DNA of 64,000 nt from Halapricum salinum (GTDB taxonomy: Archaea > Halobacteriota > Halobacteria > Halobacteriales > Haloarculaceae), in the NCBI RefSeq assembly GCF_004799665.1, contig NZ_CP031310.1, positions 1,480,887 to 1,544,886 on the forward strand, read 5' to 3'. A program made the translations under genes and the position numbers. Shown piece after piece: positions 15,631 through 24,221 of this stretch. How positions within the stretch are numbered: the stretch's first letter is position 1; each line of letters begins with the position of its first letter. The notes below the pieces were generated by a model. That model saw only the letters and a list, made by a program, of their open reading frames with translations. It made no database searches and had not been told where the DNA came from.

Positions 15631-16806
15631 TCAGACCCGTTCGATCAGCGTCGCGATCCCCTGCCCGAACCCGATACACATCGTCGAGATTCCGTAGCGC
15701 CCGTCACACGCCCGGAGCTGGTAGGGGAGTTTCCCCAGGAGTGCCGCACCGGTCGCCCCGAGCGGATGGCCGTGGGCGATCGCGCCGCCCCAGACGTTGG
15801 TCCGGTCCCACTCGGCACCGGTCTCTTCGAGCCAGGCCGCCACGACCGACGCGAACGCCTCGTTGACTTCGAAGCGATCTATATCCGCGACCGTGAGATC
15901 GGTCGCTGCGAGCAGTTCCCGAGTAGCGGGAATCGGCCCCGTCAGCATCGTCACCGGATCGACGCCGACGACGTGCGTGTCGACGATTCTCGCCAGCGGG
16001 TCCCAGCCGTGTTCCTCACACGCAGCGCCTGAAGCCACCAGTAGCGCGGCCGCACCGTCGACGATCCCCGACGAATTGCCAGCGTGGAGGACGCCCTCGC
16101 CCTCGGATCGGAACGCCAGTGGCAACTCGCCCAGCGCGTCGACCGTGGTCTCCGGTCGCGGATGTCCGTCCTCCTCCACGACGACCGCCTCCCCATCGAG
16201 TCTCGTCTCGACGGGGACGATCTGTTCGTTGTAGGCACCGTCCTCGACAGCCTCGCCCCAGCGGCGCTGGGAGTCGACGGCGATCTCGTCAAGTTCCCGG
16301 CGAGAGAGGTCCCACTGCTCGGCCATCCGTTCGGCCCCTTCGCCCTGGGTCGTCAACTCTTCGACGTGCTCGAAGTAGGTGTCGGTGACGACCGATCGCT
16401 CGCCGTAACTGCTCCCGGGAGCGTCACTGCCCATCGGCACGCGCGTCATATGCTCGACGCCGCCCGCGACGAGTACGTCGGCCATCCCGCCCCGGATCTG
16501 CCCGGCCGCGAAATTCACAGCCTGCTGGCCGGAGCCGCACATCCGGTTAAGTTGCACTCCGGGGACGGAATCGCCCCACCCTGCGACCATCGGTGCGATC
16601 CGACCGACGTTCGATCCCTGTTCGTCGACTGGGGTGACACATCCCAATATTACGTCCTCGATGTCGGTGGCGCCGTCGAAGTCGTTTCGGCGTTCGAGCG
16701 CACGCAACGGCTCGGCCGCCAGATCCTGCGGGTGGGTGTCCCGGAACGAGCCACCGCGCTTGCCGAAGGGCGTCCGGACCGCGTCGACGATGTAGGCGTC
16801 GTCCAT
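15631..16806 (-). CDS. Acetyl-CoA acetyltransferase (thiolase)
   Basis: A 391-residue thiolase. The N-terminus DAYIVDAVRTPFGKRGG is typical. The nucleophilic cysteine is in NRMCGSGQQAVN, the His motif is VNEAFASV, the glycine motif is GGAIAHGHPLGATGA, and the C-terminal cysteine is in TMCIGFGQG. It cleaves 3-ketoacyl-CoA or condenses two acetyl-CoA; which direction is used is not clear. The ATG at 16806 skips ten upstream codons that do not fit the fold. The gene is convergent with the lipoprotein gene. Confidence 0.92.
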   Translation of the reverse strand: MDDAYIVDAVRTPFGKRGGSFRDTHPQDLAAEPLRALERRNDFDGATDIEDVILGCVTPVDEQGSNVGRIAPMVAGWGDSVPGVQLNRMCGSGQQAVNFAAGQIRGGMADVLVAGGVEHMTRVPMGSDAPGSSYGERSVVTDTYFEHVEELTTQGEGAERMAEQWDLSRRELDEIAVDSQRRWGEAVEDGAYNEQIVPVETRLDGEAVVVEEDGHPRPETTVDALGELPLAFRSEGEGVLHAGNSSGIVDGAAALLVASGAACEEHGWDPLARIVDTHVVGVDPVTMLTGPIPATRELLAATDLTVADIDRFEVNEAFASVVAAWLEETGAEWDRTNVWGGAIAHGHPLGATGAALLGKLPYQLRACDGRYGISTMCIGFGQGIATLIERV

Positions 16807-16987
16807 GCCGGACTGTGGATCGCCGAAGCACATCACAGTTTGGTACAGTGTAACTCACTCACTCGCGATATAGTGTCCTTCGAAGGCGAAAGTTCGACAG
16901 AGCGTCTCGAACGAGGTTCAGGGACCGAATCCTTCACAGTGGAAACGACCGTGCGGATTTAAGCCCCTGCCTGCCCCACAGTCGGGC

Positions 16988-17461
16988 ATGCCGATCGAAC
17001 CCGGTGACACCGTCACCATCGAGTACGTCGGCCGTTTCGAGGACGGTTCTATCTTCGACACCTCGCGCTACGAAGTTGCCCTCGAACACGGCCTCGACGA
17101 CGCCCAGGACGCCGGCCCCGGCGACTACCCCGCACTCTCTTTTACCGTCGGTGCGGGCGATATCATCGAGGGACTAGATAATTCCCTTGTGGGTATGAGA
17201 GATGGCGAGGAAGCGACGGTCGAGGTCACACCAGAGAGAGCATACGGCGAGCACGACCCCGATCGAGTCCGGGAGTACGATCCTGATACCTTCGAAGGAA
17301 TGGTTGGACAGGAGCCTGCAGTCGGGCTGCACGTCCACGCCCAGAACGGCTTGCACGGTGACGTGACGGCCGTCACCGAGGATAGCGTGGAGGTCGATTT
17401 CAATCACGAACTCGCGGGCAAAACACTGGTTTTCGAGATCGAAGTCGTCGATGTTCGCTGA
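16988..17461 (+). CDS. FKBP-type peptidyl-prolyl isomerase (SlyD-like)
   Basis: A 157-residue protein with the archaeal FKBP layout. The N-terminal FKBP part has VTIEYVGRFEDGSIFDTS, and an inserted-in-flap chaperone domain follows (about residues 80-130, with PERAYGEHDPDRVREYDPDTF). The C-terminal strand is VDFNHELAGKTLVFEIEVVDV, the NH-P/ELAGKTL signature of the SlyD class. It speeds proline isomerisation during folding in the cytosol. The ATG at 16988 follows a likely short leader. Confidence 0.93.
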   Translation: MPIEPGDTVTIEYVGRFEDGSIFDTSRYEVALEHGLDDAQDAGPGDYPALSFTVGAGDIIEGLDNSLVGMRDGEEATVEVTPERAYGEHDPDRVREYDPDTFEGMVGQEPAVGLHVHAQNGLHGDVTAVTEDSVEVDFNHELAGKTLVFEIEVVDVR

Positions 17462-17468
17462 CCTTCTC

Positions 17469-17554
17469 CTATAGTAGCCATTGAAAATCAATGCACACAC
17501 GATCGCACGACAACAGTGCGATCGGTGTGTAAATCGTTTCAATTGTTACTATAG
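17469..17554. repeat. 86-base palindromic element between convergent genes
   Basis: The left arm (17469-17508) begins CTATAGTAGCCATTG and ends GATCGCAC. The right arm (17516-17554) is its imperfect reverse complement and ends CAATTGTTACTATAG. The loop is GACAACA. The reverse complement of the right arm has TAGT, 11 bases, CGATTTAC, then 13 bases. The palindrome at 28963-29042 has the same plan. It could work as a two-way transcript terminator for the flanking FKBP and YbjQ genes, or be a small mobile palindrome. Confidence 0.9.
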
Positions 17555-17558
17555 TCGA

Positions 17559-17915
17559 TCAGTCGAGTCTGACTGCGGTCCCGTAGGCGATCACTTCGGA
17601 GGCTCCTTTCGTCACTTCGGACGTCTCCAGCCGGACGTTGACGACAGCGTCGGCCCCCATCTCGACGGCGTTGGCTTCCATCCGGGCGATGGCGTCGTCA
17701 CGGGCCGTCGCGAGCAGCGTCGAGTACGCTTTGAGTTCGCCGCCAGCGAGATTACGGAACCCCTGGGTGATGTCACGGCCGACGTTGCGGGCTCTGACGG
17801 TGTTGCCGCGCGCGATCCCCAGGACCTCGGTGATCTCTCGGCCGGGGACTGTCTCTGTGGTGACGGTCGCGACGAGGGTCTGTTCGGTCTCCGGGTACTG
17901 TGTCTGGGTCGACAT
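17559..17915 (-). CDS. YbjQ-family (UPF0145) protein
   Basis: A 118-residue cytosolic protein of the YbjQ/heavy-metal-binding-like family. Recognisable stretches are TTETVPGREITEVLGIARGNTVRARNVGRDI and MGADAVVNVRLETSEV. Members form oligomeric rings and have no firm biochemical role. The gene's 3' end abuts the 86-base palindrome. The ATG at 17915 is the obvious start. Confidence 0.88.
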   Translation of the reverse strand: MSTQTQYPETEQTLVATVTTETVPGREITEVLGIARGNTVRARNVGRDITQGFRNLAGGELKAYSTLLATARDDAIARMEANAVEMGADAVVNVRLETSEVTKGASEVIAYGTAVRLD

Positions 17916-17988
17916 AACGAGTAGAGAGACGCTGGCGAGCGAGATAATCTAGCAGTGAGCAGCGCACGCACGAGTCACGGCGGCGCTC

Positions 17989-19047
17989 TCAGATCACGCC
18001 GGTCACGTGGGCTGCTTCCCGCGCGGCCTCCTCGCTCATGCCGTTTCCGAGGATAGTGTAGCGATCACGGATCTCGTGGGCACTGGTCAGCGCCTCGATC
18101 ACGGTCTCGTCGTCGATCCCTAATCCCTCGGCGGTCGTCGGCGCGCCGATCCGGTCGAGGGCGTCGCGGATGTTGCGCCACATGCCGTTCTCGCCGTCCT
18201 GCAGGTACGCGGCGATGATCGAGCCGACGCCGACCTGGTGGCCGTGCAGGGCCGCGCCGGGGACGAGCCGGTCGAGCTGGTGGCTGAAGAGGTGTTCCGC
18301 GCCCGAGGCGGGTCGCGAGGAGCCGGCGATCGACATCGCCACACCAGAGGAGACCAGCGCCTTGACGACGATCCAGGCCGACTCTTCGAGGCCGGGCTTG
18401 ATCGAGTCGGCGTTCTCGACGAGCATCTCGGCGGTCATCCGCGCTAGTGCGGCGGAGTACTCCGAATACTCGACGTTCTGGAGGCGATGTGCGAGATCCC
18501 AGTCCCGGACGGCGGTGTAGTTCGAGATGATGTCCGCACAGCCCGCGGTGGTGAGCCGCCAGGGGGCGTCGGCCAGAATTTCGGTGTCGGCGACGACCGC
18601 CAGTGGCGGCTCGGCCGCGACGCTGTGGCGGGTGTCTTTCTCGGGGACCGACCCACGCCCGGAGACAATCCCGTCGTGACTCGCCGCCGTCGGCACGGAG
18701 ACGAACCCCTGGTCGCGGTGGTCGGCGGCCATCTTCGCAATGTCGATGGCCTTGCCACCACCGACGCCGACCAGGAACCCGGCTTCGGCGTCGGCGGCGG
18801 CCTCGATGACGCGTTCGACCTCGCTGAAACTGGCCTCCTCGACGACGACTGTCGCCGGGTCACGGCCAGCGTCGGCGAACAGCTCGGTGACACGCTCGCC
18901 GGCGACTTCTTTTGGTGTGGGACTCGTCACGACGAGCGGCCGGCCCGCGAGGTGGAGTTCCTCGACGGCTTCGACGGTCTGGCCGAGCACGCCGTGGCCG
19001 ACGAGGACGTTCCGCGGCAGTCGAATCCAGGTCGACTTCTGAAACAT
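17989..19047 (-). CDS. egsA: sn-Glycerol-1-phosphate dehydrogenase
   Basis: A 352-residue NAD(P)-dependent iron/zinc-alcohol-dehydrogenase-fold enzyme. The nucleotide-binding stretch GVGGGKAIDIAK and the PTAASHDGIVSGRGSV segment are characteristic of archaeal EgsA. Metal ligands are likely the Asp in TTAGCADIISNYTA and the two histidines in SGAEHLFSHQLD and ALHGHQVGVG. It reduces dihydroxyacetone phosphate to sn-glycerol-1-phosphate, which sets the stereochemistry of archaeal ether lipids. The start at 19047 (MFQKSTWIRLPRN) matches the family. Confidence 0.95.
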   Translation of the reverse strand: MFQKSTWIRLPRNVLVGHGVLGQTVEAVEELHLAGRPLVVTSPTPKEVAGERVTELFADAGRDPATVVVEEASFSEVERVIEAAADAEAGFLVGVGGGKAIDIAKMAADHRDQGFVSVPTAASHDGIVSGRGSVPEKDTRHSVAAEPPLAVVADTEILADAPWRLTTAGCADIISNYTAVRDWDLAHRLQNVEYSEYSAALARMTAEMLVENADSIKPGLEESAWIVVKALVSSGVAMSIAGSSRPASGAEHLFSHQLDRLVPGAALHGHQVGVGSIIAAYLQDGENGMWRNIRDALDRIGAPTTAEGLGIDDETVIEALTSAHEIRDRYTILGNGMSEEAAREAAHVTGVI

Positions 19048-19151
19048 GTCTGGGTATGGACTCGGCGGGAGTATAACGGTTTGCCGTCCCGATCCGGCCG
19101 CGAGCGAATCGCGCATCGTGGTCGCTCTGTTCTCGACACTGTCCTGTAATA

Positions 19152-19165
19152 TATTTTATTATAAT
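19152..19165. promoter_or_regulatory. AT-rich TATA-like block in the 19048-19373 gap
   Basis: The 326-base gap between egsA and the PAP2 gene is GC-rich apart from TATTTTATTATAAT at 19152-19165, which would be a strong TATA element on either strand. It is about 105 bases before the egsA start and about 210 before the PAP2 start, so both mRNAs would have leaders. A short open frame from an ATG at 19192 lies at the right distance for a leaderless message but has atypical codon use. Nothing else is seen in the gap. Confidence 0.45.
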
Positions 19166-19373
19166 CGTCTGCTTTCAGTTTTGGAATGGGTATGTCGAAT
19201 CTATCAGCGATCGCCGTCTCTTCGAGTTCCGGTGGGGACTGTTTCAGAGACGGAAACTCTGGTGGGCCTTTTGTGGGTTCGTCTCTCCACTGTTCGTTTA
19301 CCATGGGATCGGCGCACGTTCAGGGTGTCTTCTCGACGGTGTTCGCCGCGCCTGGCCAGGTGAGGGGGGAGCG

Positions 19374-20225
19374 ATGTCGCTGCTGTCGGTGAGCGCCGTC
19401 GTCGGCCTCGTCGTCTTCGCCGGTGTCGTGTCGACGATCCCGGTCTGTTTCGATCGTCGTTCGCTCCGGCAGGCACGTCGAACGCTCGACGAGGCGCTGT
19501 TCGATGCGGCACCGTATCTCGGTCTCGTGGCGCTGGTGTTGCTGTTTCGACGGTTCGTCCACGACGAGAGCGTCCAGCTGTCCCACGAGGTCGGCCGGAA
19601 CATCACGGACACGCTATTCGCGGTCGAGGGATTCTTCGTCGCGCACCTGCAGGCGCTCACTCCAGACGCGCTCGTCCCGGTGTTCGCGGCCTTCTACGTG
19701 TTCGGGTTCACCTACCTCCTCGTGGTTCCGGTCGTTCTCTACGCGCTCGCGTCGACGACGCGCTCGCTGAAAGAGCTGCTCGTCGCGTACGCGCTCAACG
19801 ACGTCATCGGAATGTCCCTGTACACGCTGTTCGTCGCTTACGGGCCGCGGCTCCACATCGCGAACCGCGTCGACGGCCTGTTGTACGACCTCTATCCGCA
19901 GGTCCGACAGCTGACCACGGCCGTCTCTGCCAACACCAACGTCTTTCCGTCGCTGCACACGTCGCTGTCGGTCGTCGTCCTCGTGTTCGCCTGGCGGACC
20001 CGCGAGAACCAGCCGCGCTGGTTCGCGATTGCGGCGATCTGTGCCGGCGCGATCGTCCTCTCGACGATGGTCCTCGGGATCCACTGGCTGACCGACGTCG
20101 TCGCCGGCGTCTGTCTGGCGTACGTCTGTGTCGTGCTGGCCGGCTGGATAGTCGCCGCCGTCGAGCGTCGCCGTCTGAACGGGGAGTCGGCACCCACACA
20201 CGCCTCCCAGGGCGCTGACGACTAA
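19374..20225 (+). CDS. PAP2-superfamily membrane phosphatase
   Basis: A 283-residue polytopic membrane protein with the PAP2 phosphatase motifs. The C-terminal half has FPSLHTSLSVV (motif 2, SxxHT) and GIHWLTDVVAG (motif 3, the catalytic His and Asp). The N-terminal KxxxxxxRP motif is not clear, as in the inositol-phosphorylceramide-synthase-like (PAP2_3) group. It likely removes phosphate from or transfers head groups on prenyl or lipid phosphates. It is convergent with the epimerase gene. The first ATG that leads into the hydrophobic segment is used. Confidence 0.85.
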   Translation: MSLLSVSAVVGLVVFAGVVSTIPVCFDRRSLRQARRTLDEALFDAAPYLGLVALVLLFRRFVHDESVQLSHEVGRNITDTLFAVEGFFVAHLQALTPDALVPVFAAFYVFGFTYLLVVPVVLYALASTTRSLKELLVAYALNDVIGMSLYTLFVAYGPRLHIANRVDGLLYDLYPQVRQLTTAVSANTNVFPSLHTSLSVVVLVFAWRTRENQPRWFAIAAICAGAIVLSTMVLGIHWLTDVVAGVCLAYVCVVLAGWIVAAVERRRLNGESAPTHASQGADD

Positions 20226-20232
20226 CCGTCGC

Positions 20233-21213
20233 TCACCGCAGTCGATCGAGGATGTCCGCTTCGACGTCCCGGCGCGGGCCGCGGTCGCTCCCGTCCCGAT
20301 CGCTCTCGCGATGCTCTCTGACTGTGGGTTCGAGCGCCTCGCGGTGCGGTGTCGCCTCCCAGCCCAGTGCGTGGAGCTTCTCGGTCGCCAGCAGGTGTGG
20401 CCGGTCGCGGTACAGCGGGAAGTCGTCGGGTTCGAGATCGGGGCTGAGTTCGCGCTCGCTGGCGTAGGCCTGTCGCACGTCGGTCTCGCAGGCCGCCGCG
20501 AGCAGATCGAGCAGATCGCCGAGCGGCTGGGCGTCCCTGTCGCCGACGTTGTAGGCTTCGCCTGCAGTCCCGCGCTCGGCGACGACTCGGAGCGCACTGG
20601 CGACGTCCTCGACGTAGGCGAGCTGGTGGAGCGACCCGCCGTCGCCGGGGACGACGACCGCGCCGTGGCTGTCGACGCGGGCGAGCCAGTAGTCCAGTCG
20701 TTCGGTGTAGTCGTGGGGGCCGTAGACGATCGTCGGTCGGACACTCATCGCCCGGACGCCCTCATCGGCCGCGGCGAAGACGGCACGATCACCCTCGGCC
20801 TTGCGCTTGCCGTATGTCTCGTGGGAGTCGTCGACCGCTTCGGATTCACTACAGGATTTCAGCGGCGTCTCACCCTCGCGCTTGGGGATCTCGTCCGCGG
20901 CGTAAGCTGCCCCGCTGGAGACGAAGACGTACGCCTCGCTGTCGGCGAAGATGTCCGTCGCGACCCGGACGTCGCGAGGGTGGTAGGCGACCAGGTCCAC
21001 GACGACGTCCGGCTCGACCGCCTCGGCGGCGGCCCGCAACTGCTCGTCCTCGCGCCGGTCGGCCTCGACCAGCTCGACCGCGTCGTCACCGCCGAAGGGA
21101 TTGGGGTGGTGGCCACGATTACAGAGCGTCACATCGTAGCCGTGCTCGCGGAATTCGGCGACCGTCGCCCGGCCGATGAATCGCGTCCCGCCGACGACCA
21201 ACACCGATTGCAT
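20233..21213 (-). CDS. NAD-dependent epimerase/reductase (extended SDR)
   Basis: A 326-residue Rossmann protein. The N-terminal MQSVLVVGGTRFIGRATV is the dinucleotide motif; VVDLVAYHP and the ETYGKRKAEGDRA stretch hold the YxxxK catalytic pair. FIG-type start and the LHQLAYVEDVASAL segment resemble chloroplast-type RNA-binding SDRs (CSP41-like) and sugar epimerases. The substrate is unknown. An acidic and basic C-terminal tail (DRDGSDRGPRRDVEAD) is unusual. The ATG at 21213 starts right at the motif; about 88 upstream open codons are rejected as low-complexity shadow. Confidence 0.82.
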   Translation of the reverse strand: MQSVLVVGGTRFIGRATVAEFREHGYDVTLCNRGHHPNPFGGDDAVELVEADRREDEQLRAAAEAVEPDVVVDLVAYHPRDVRVATDIFADSEAYVFVSSGAAYAADEIPKREGETPLKSCSESEAVDDSHETYGKRKAEGDRAVFAAADEGVRAMSVRPTIVYGPHDYTERLDYWLARVDSHGAVVVPGDGGSLHQLAYVEDVASALRVVAERGTAGEAYNVGDRDAQPLGDLLDLLAAACETDVRQAYASERELSPDLEPDDFPLYRDRPHLLATEKLHALGWEATPHREALEPTVREHRESDRDGSDRGPRRDVEADILDRLR

Positions 21214-21256
21214 GCCACTACGTGTGAACTGTGTGACTAAAAAACGGGTGGGGCGT

Positions 21257-22144
21257 CTAGGCGTTGCGATACTGCTCGATGGCGTCGCGATACCCCTCGC
21301 GATACGTCGGATATGCGAACTCGTAGCCCAGGCTTCGCAGTTTGTCGTTGCTGACCCGCTTGCTCGTCTGGATCCGACGCCTGCCCGCCTCCGAGAGCTC
21401 GGGGTCGTCGAGGCGCTCTTCTTTGGTCTGTTTCGGTGGCTCGGGCTCGCCGCACTCACTCGCCAGCCAGTCCGCAAAATCCCACTTGCTGACTGGTTCG
21501 TCGTCGACGACGTTGACCACCTCGCGGCGCGCCTCGTCTGCTTCCAGCAGGAAGCGCACCGCGCCGGCGGCGTCAGCCTGGTGAATCATGTTCAGATAGC
21601 CCTCCGTGACGGGTCCCTCGACGTACCGCGAGAGCCGGTAGCGCTCTGGGCCGTACAGGCCGGCGAACCGGGCGACTGTCCCGTCGGTGTCGTCGATCGG
21701 GCGCTCGGTCGCGATCGCCTCGGCCTCGGCGAGCACTTCGGTCTTCTCAGTGGTCGGTTCGATCGGTGTCCCCTCGTCGACCCACGCGCCGTCGTGGTCG
21801 CCGTAGACCCCTGTCGAGGACGTGTAGACGATCCGGTCGGGGACGGTCGACCGGGCGCAGAAGTGATCGATCGTCTCCCGGAGGCCGTCGACGTAGACCT
21901 CGCGGGCGGCCTCGGCAGCCCGACCCCCGCTGGAGGCCGCGAAGACCACCCAGTCGGAATCGGGGACGGCTTCGAGGGTCTCGGAGTCGGTCACGTCGGC
22001 CTCGACCGCTGTTGCGCCAGTCGCTTCGATGGCTTCGAGCCCCGCTTGCGAGCGGCGGACGCCGACCACGTCGTGAGCGGGCTGGAGTTGGCGGGCCAGT
22101 TCGAGGCCGATGTAGCCACATCCGAGGATGGCGACGCGGGTCAT
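21257..22144 (-). CDS. NAD-dependent epimerase-like protein (YeeZ type)
   Basis: A 295-residue protein with an N-terminal Rossmann motif GCGYIGLELARQL. Then come the mid-region VYTSSTGVYG and RFAGLYGP, typical of YeeZ-like atypical SDRs. The usual YxxxK is absent: the TEKTEVLAEAEAI region replaces it, so catalytic activity may differ from normal epimerases. Its ATG overlaps the stop of the upstream gene (22141-22144), so the two are translated from one mRNA. Confidence 0.82.
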   Translation of the reverse strand: MTRVAILGCGYIGLELARQLQPAHDVVGVRRSQAGLEAIEATGATAVEADVTDSETLEAVPDSDWVVFAASSGGRAAEAAREVYVDGLRETIDHFCARSTVPDRIVYTSSTGVYGDHDGAWVDEGTPIEPTTEKTEVLAEAEAIATERPIDDTDGTVARFAGLYGPERYRLSRYVEGPVTEGYLNMIHQADAAGAVRFLLEADEARREVVNVVDDEPVSKWDFADWLASECGEPEPPKQTKEERLDDPELSEAGRRRIQTSKRVSNDKLRSLGYEFAYPTYREGYRDAIEQYRNA

Positions 22145-22563
22145 TTCGACTCCAGCAAGTGGTGGATGCGGGCGTACTCGCCCAGCGTGATCGGGTAGCG
22201 CCCCTCGACTTTCTGCTGGATCTCCTTGGGTTCGAGGTCGCCGCCGAGTTCGGCCGCGACGCTATCGACGTCCATGACCGCGGTGGTCATTCCCATCAGG
22301 AGGATGTCCCGGGCTTCGGCGACGACCGCGTCGGCGTCGGGATACTCCGCCGAGAGCGCGAGGACGGCGGCGGCGTCCTCCAGCGTGACCTCGCCGGCGT
22401 CGCCGTTCGCGAGCGATTCGACTGTCGGTTCGTCGAGTCCGGTCTCGGCGAGAACAGCTTCGACGCCGTGGTCGTCGATCACCGTCTGCAGTACGTCCTG
22501 GTAGGCTGCCAGCAGCGCCTCGGGGTCGCGCTCGCCGGCGTCGGGGAAGCGTCCGGTCAACAT
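22141..22563 (-). CDS. Haloarchaeal helical protein (probably DUF5791)
   Basis: A 140-residue acidic, all-helical soluble protein. Two similar halves are suggested: VEAVLAETGLDEPTVESLANGDAGEVTLEDAAAVLAL and VAAELGGDLEPKEIQQKVEGRYPITLGEYARI. Both look like short helix-turn-helix folds, so nucleic-acid binding is possible. I recall similar haloarchaeal proteins as DUF5791, but this was not searched. It overlaps the YeeZ-type gene by four bases in an ATGA junction, and its start is divergent from cetZ. Confidence 0.65.
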   Translation of the reverse strand: MLTGRFPDAGERDPEALLAAYQDVLQTVIDDHGVEAVLAETGLDEPTVESLANGDAGEVTLEDAAAVLALSAEYPDADAVVAEARDILLMGMTTAVMDVDSVAAELGGDLEPKEIQQKVEGRYPITLGEYARIHHLLESK

Positions 22564-22675
22564 ACCTTCTGGTTAGGGGTGGGGGTACAAGTGGGTGGTA
22601 CTTTCCGCGGGAATTGCCGCCGCCACCCGATAAAATGTCCAAACGTTGATTACGCGGTATGCCGACCCATTGCAT

Positions 22676-23755
22676 ATGAAAGTCGTCCTGATCGGGGTTG
22701 GTCAAGCCGGCGGCAAGATCACCCAGGCCCTCGCGGAGTACGACTACGAGATGGGGTTCGACGCTGTCCAGGGGGCGCTGGCGGTAAACACCGCCGAAGC
22801 CGACTTGCAGGCTCTGGACATCGACACGCTGTTGATCGGCCGCGACCGGGTCAAAGGTCACGGCGTCGGCGGCGACAACGAACTCGGCGCACAGATCATG
22901 GAAGAGGAGGCCACCGAGGTCATGAACGAACTCGACGGCCGGATCACCTCCAAGGCCGAGGGGCTCGTAATCGTCGCCGGCCTCGGCGGCGGCACCGGGT
23001 CGGGCGGCGCGCCCATGCTCGCGCGCGAACTCAACCGGATCTACGACATTCCCGTCTACGTCCTGGGTGTGCTCCCCGGGCGCAACGAGGGATCGATCTA
23101 CCAGGCCAACGCCGGCCGCTCGCTCAAGACCGTCGTCCGCGAGGCTGACTCGACGATCCTCATCGATAACGACGCCTGGCACGCCACCGACGAGAGCGTC
23201 GAGGAGGGCTTCGACACGATCAACCAGAACATCGCCCAGCGCGTCGGCTTGTTACTGGCAGCAGGCGAGGTCATCGACGGCGTCGCCGAGAGCGTCGTCG
23301 ACTCCAGCGAGGTCATCAACACCCTCCGACCGGGTGGCATCGCCTCCATCGGGTACGCCTCCGTGGCCGCGGCCGAGGACAGCGCCGACAACGTCAACAA
23401 CATCACGAGCGCGACCCGCAACGCCCTGCTGGCCGGGACGAGCCTGCCAAACGCCGTCGATGCCGACACCGCGCTGCTGGTGATCGCTGGCGACCCCGAC
23501 CGAATCTCTCGCAAGGGCGTCGAACGCGCTCGCAGCTGGGTCGAAGACGAGACCGGCAGTCTCGAAGTCCGCGGCGGGGACTTCCCGCTGGACACGGAAC
23601 GGCTGGCGGCGCTGATCCTGCTCGGCGGCGTCGAGCGTTCACACCGGATCGACGAGTTCCTCGACCGGGCCCGGGAGGCCCACAAACAGGCGAACGAGCC
23701 CAGTCCGAACCCGAACGAGGCCTTCGACAACGAGGAACTCGACGACCTGTTCTAG
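22676..23755 (+). CDS. cetZ: CetZ-family tubulin-like GTPase
   Basis: A 359-residue protein of the CetZ branch of the FtsZ/tubulin superfamily. The N-terminus MKVVLIGVGQAGGKITQALAEYD and the tubulin signature GLGGGTGSGGAPM (GTP phosphate binding) are clear. NINNITSATR- and GDPDRISRKGVERARSW-like stretches match CetZ. These proteins form filaments at the cell envelope that control cell shape and motility. The C-terminus is acidic (FDNEELDDLF). Which CetZ paralogue it is cannot be settled here. Its stop overlaps that of the convergent small acidic gene. Confidence 0.92.
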   Translation: MKVVLIGVGQAGGKITQALAEYDYEMGFDAVQGALAVNTAEADLQALDIDTLLIGRDRVKGHGVGGDNELGAQIMEEEATEVMNELDGRITSKAEGLVIVAGLGGGTGSGGAPMLARELNRIYDIPVYVLGVLPGRNEGSIYQANAGRSLKTVVREADSTILIDNDAWHATDESVEEGFDTINQNIAQRVGLLLAAGEVIDGVAESVVDSSEVINTLRPGGIASIGYASVAAAEDSADNVNNITSATRNALLAGTSLPNAVDADTALLVIAGDPDRISRKGVERARSWVEDETGSLEVRGGDFPLDTERLAALILLGGVERSHRIDEFLDRAREAHKQANEPSPNPNEAFDNEELDDLF

Positions 23756-24135
23756 TCCTCGTCGTCTTCGAGTTCGATCTCTTCGAGCGCGGCGGCGACG
23801 TCGTCGTCGTCGGCGCTGTCTTCTTCCTCGGGGAGGTCGACGTCTTCTTCGAGGTCGTCTTCGGTGGACTCCTCGGCGTCTGACTCCAGGGAGGGACCGC
23901 TGTCCCCGGCGAGGTCAGGGTCGATCGAGGGACCGGAGGATTGGCTCAGGTCGGCGTCGGGATCGGCGACCCCGCCCGGTGGGGCGTTCCAGACGTCGTG
24001 TTCGTTGAGCACGGTGTCTCGGTGCTGGAGGAGCCAGTCGACGTAGCCGTCGAGATCGTCGAACCCGTGCTCGTCGGCCTCGCGGCGCATGTTGTCGATC
24101 ATCGCCGGGTCGAGATCCAGTGAAACGTCCGCCAT
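23752..24135 (-). CDS. Acidic protein with a ribbon-helix-helix-like N-terminus
   Basis: A 127-residue protein. The first 45 residues (VSLDLDPAMIDNMRREADEHGFDDLDGYVDWLLQHRD) resemble a ribbon-helix-helix or helical dimer domain. The remainder is an extremely acidic, probably disordered tail (Glu/Asp runs, DLEEDVDLPEEEDSADDDD). It overlaps the cetZ stop codon by three bases on the other strand. No function is known. Confidence 0.7.
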   Translation of the reverse strand: MADVSLDLDPAMIDNMRREADEHGFDDLDGYVDWLLQHRDTVLNEHDVWNAPPGGVADPDADLSQSSGPSIDPDLAGDSGPSLESDAEESTEDDLEEDVDLPEEEDSADDDDVAAALEEIELEDDED

Positions 24136-24221
24136 CGTTCCCCATTCGTCGGTCAAAGCATAAATACACCCACCCCGCCGATCGGGGTTCGGGCGTCGCG
24201 AGAATCCTGCTCCGTGGGCGC

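Noticed and set aside
18927-19304. Minus-strand open frame extending the egsA N-terminus
   Set aside because: Its 3' part is a frame-shifted shadow of egsA, and it crosses an AT-rich promoter-like block.
19186-19392. Short open frame (68 residues) upstream of the PAP2 gene
   Set aside because: The codon use has many third-position T bases, unlike neighbours, the C-terminus runs into the PAP2 gene, and no family is seen. It is kept only as a note to the AT-rich block.
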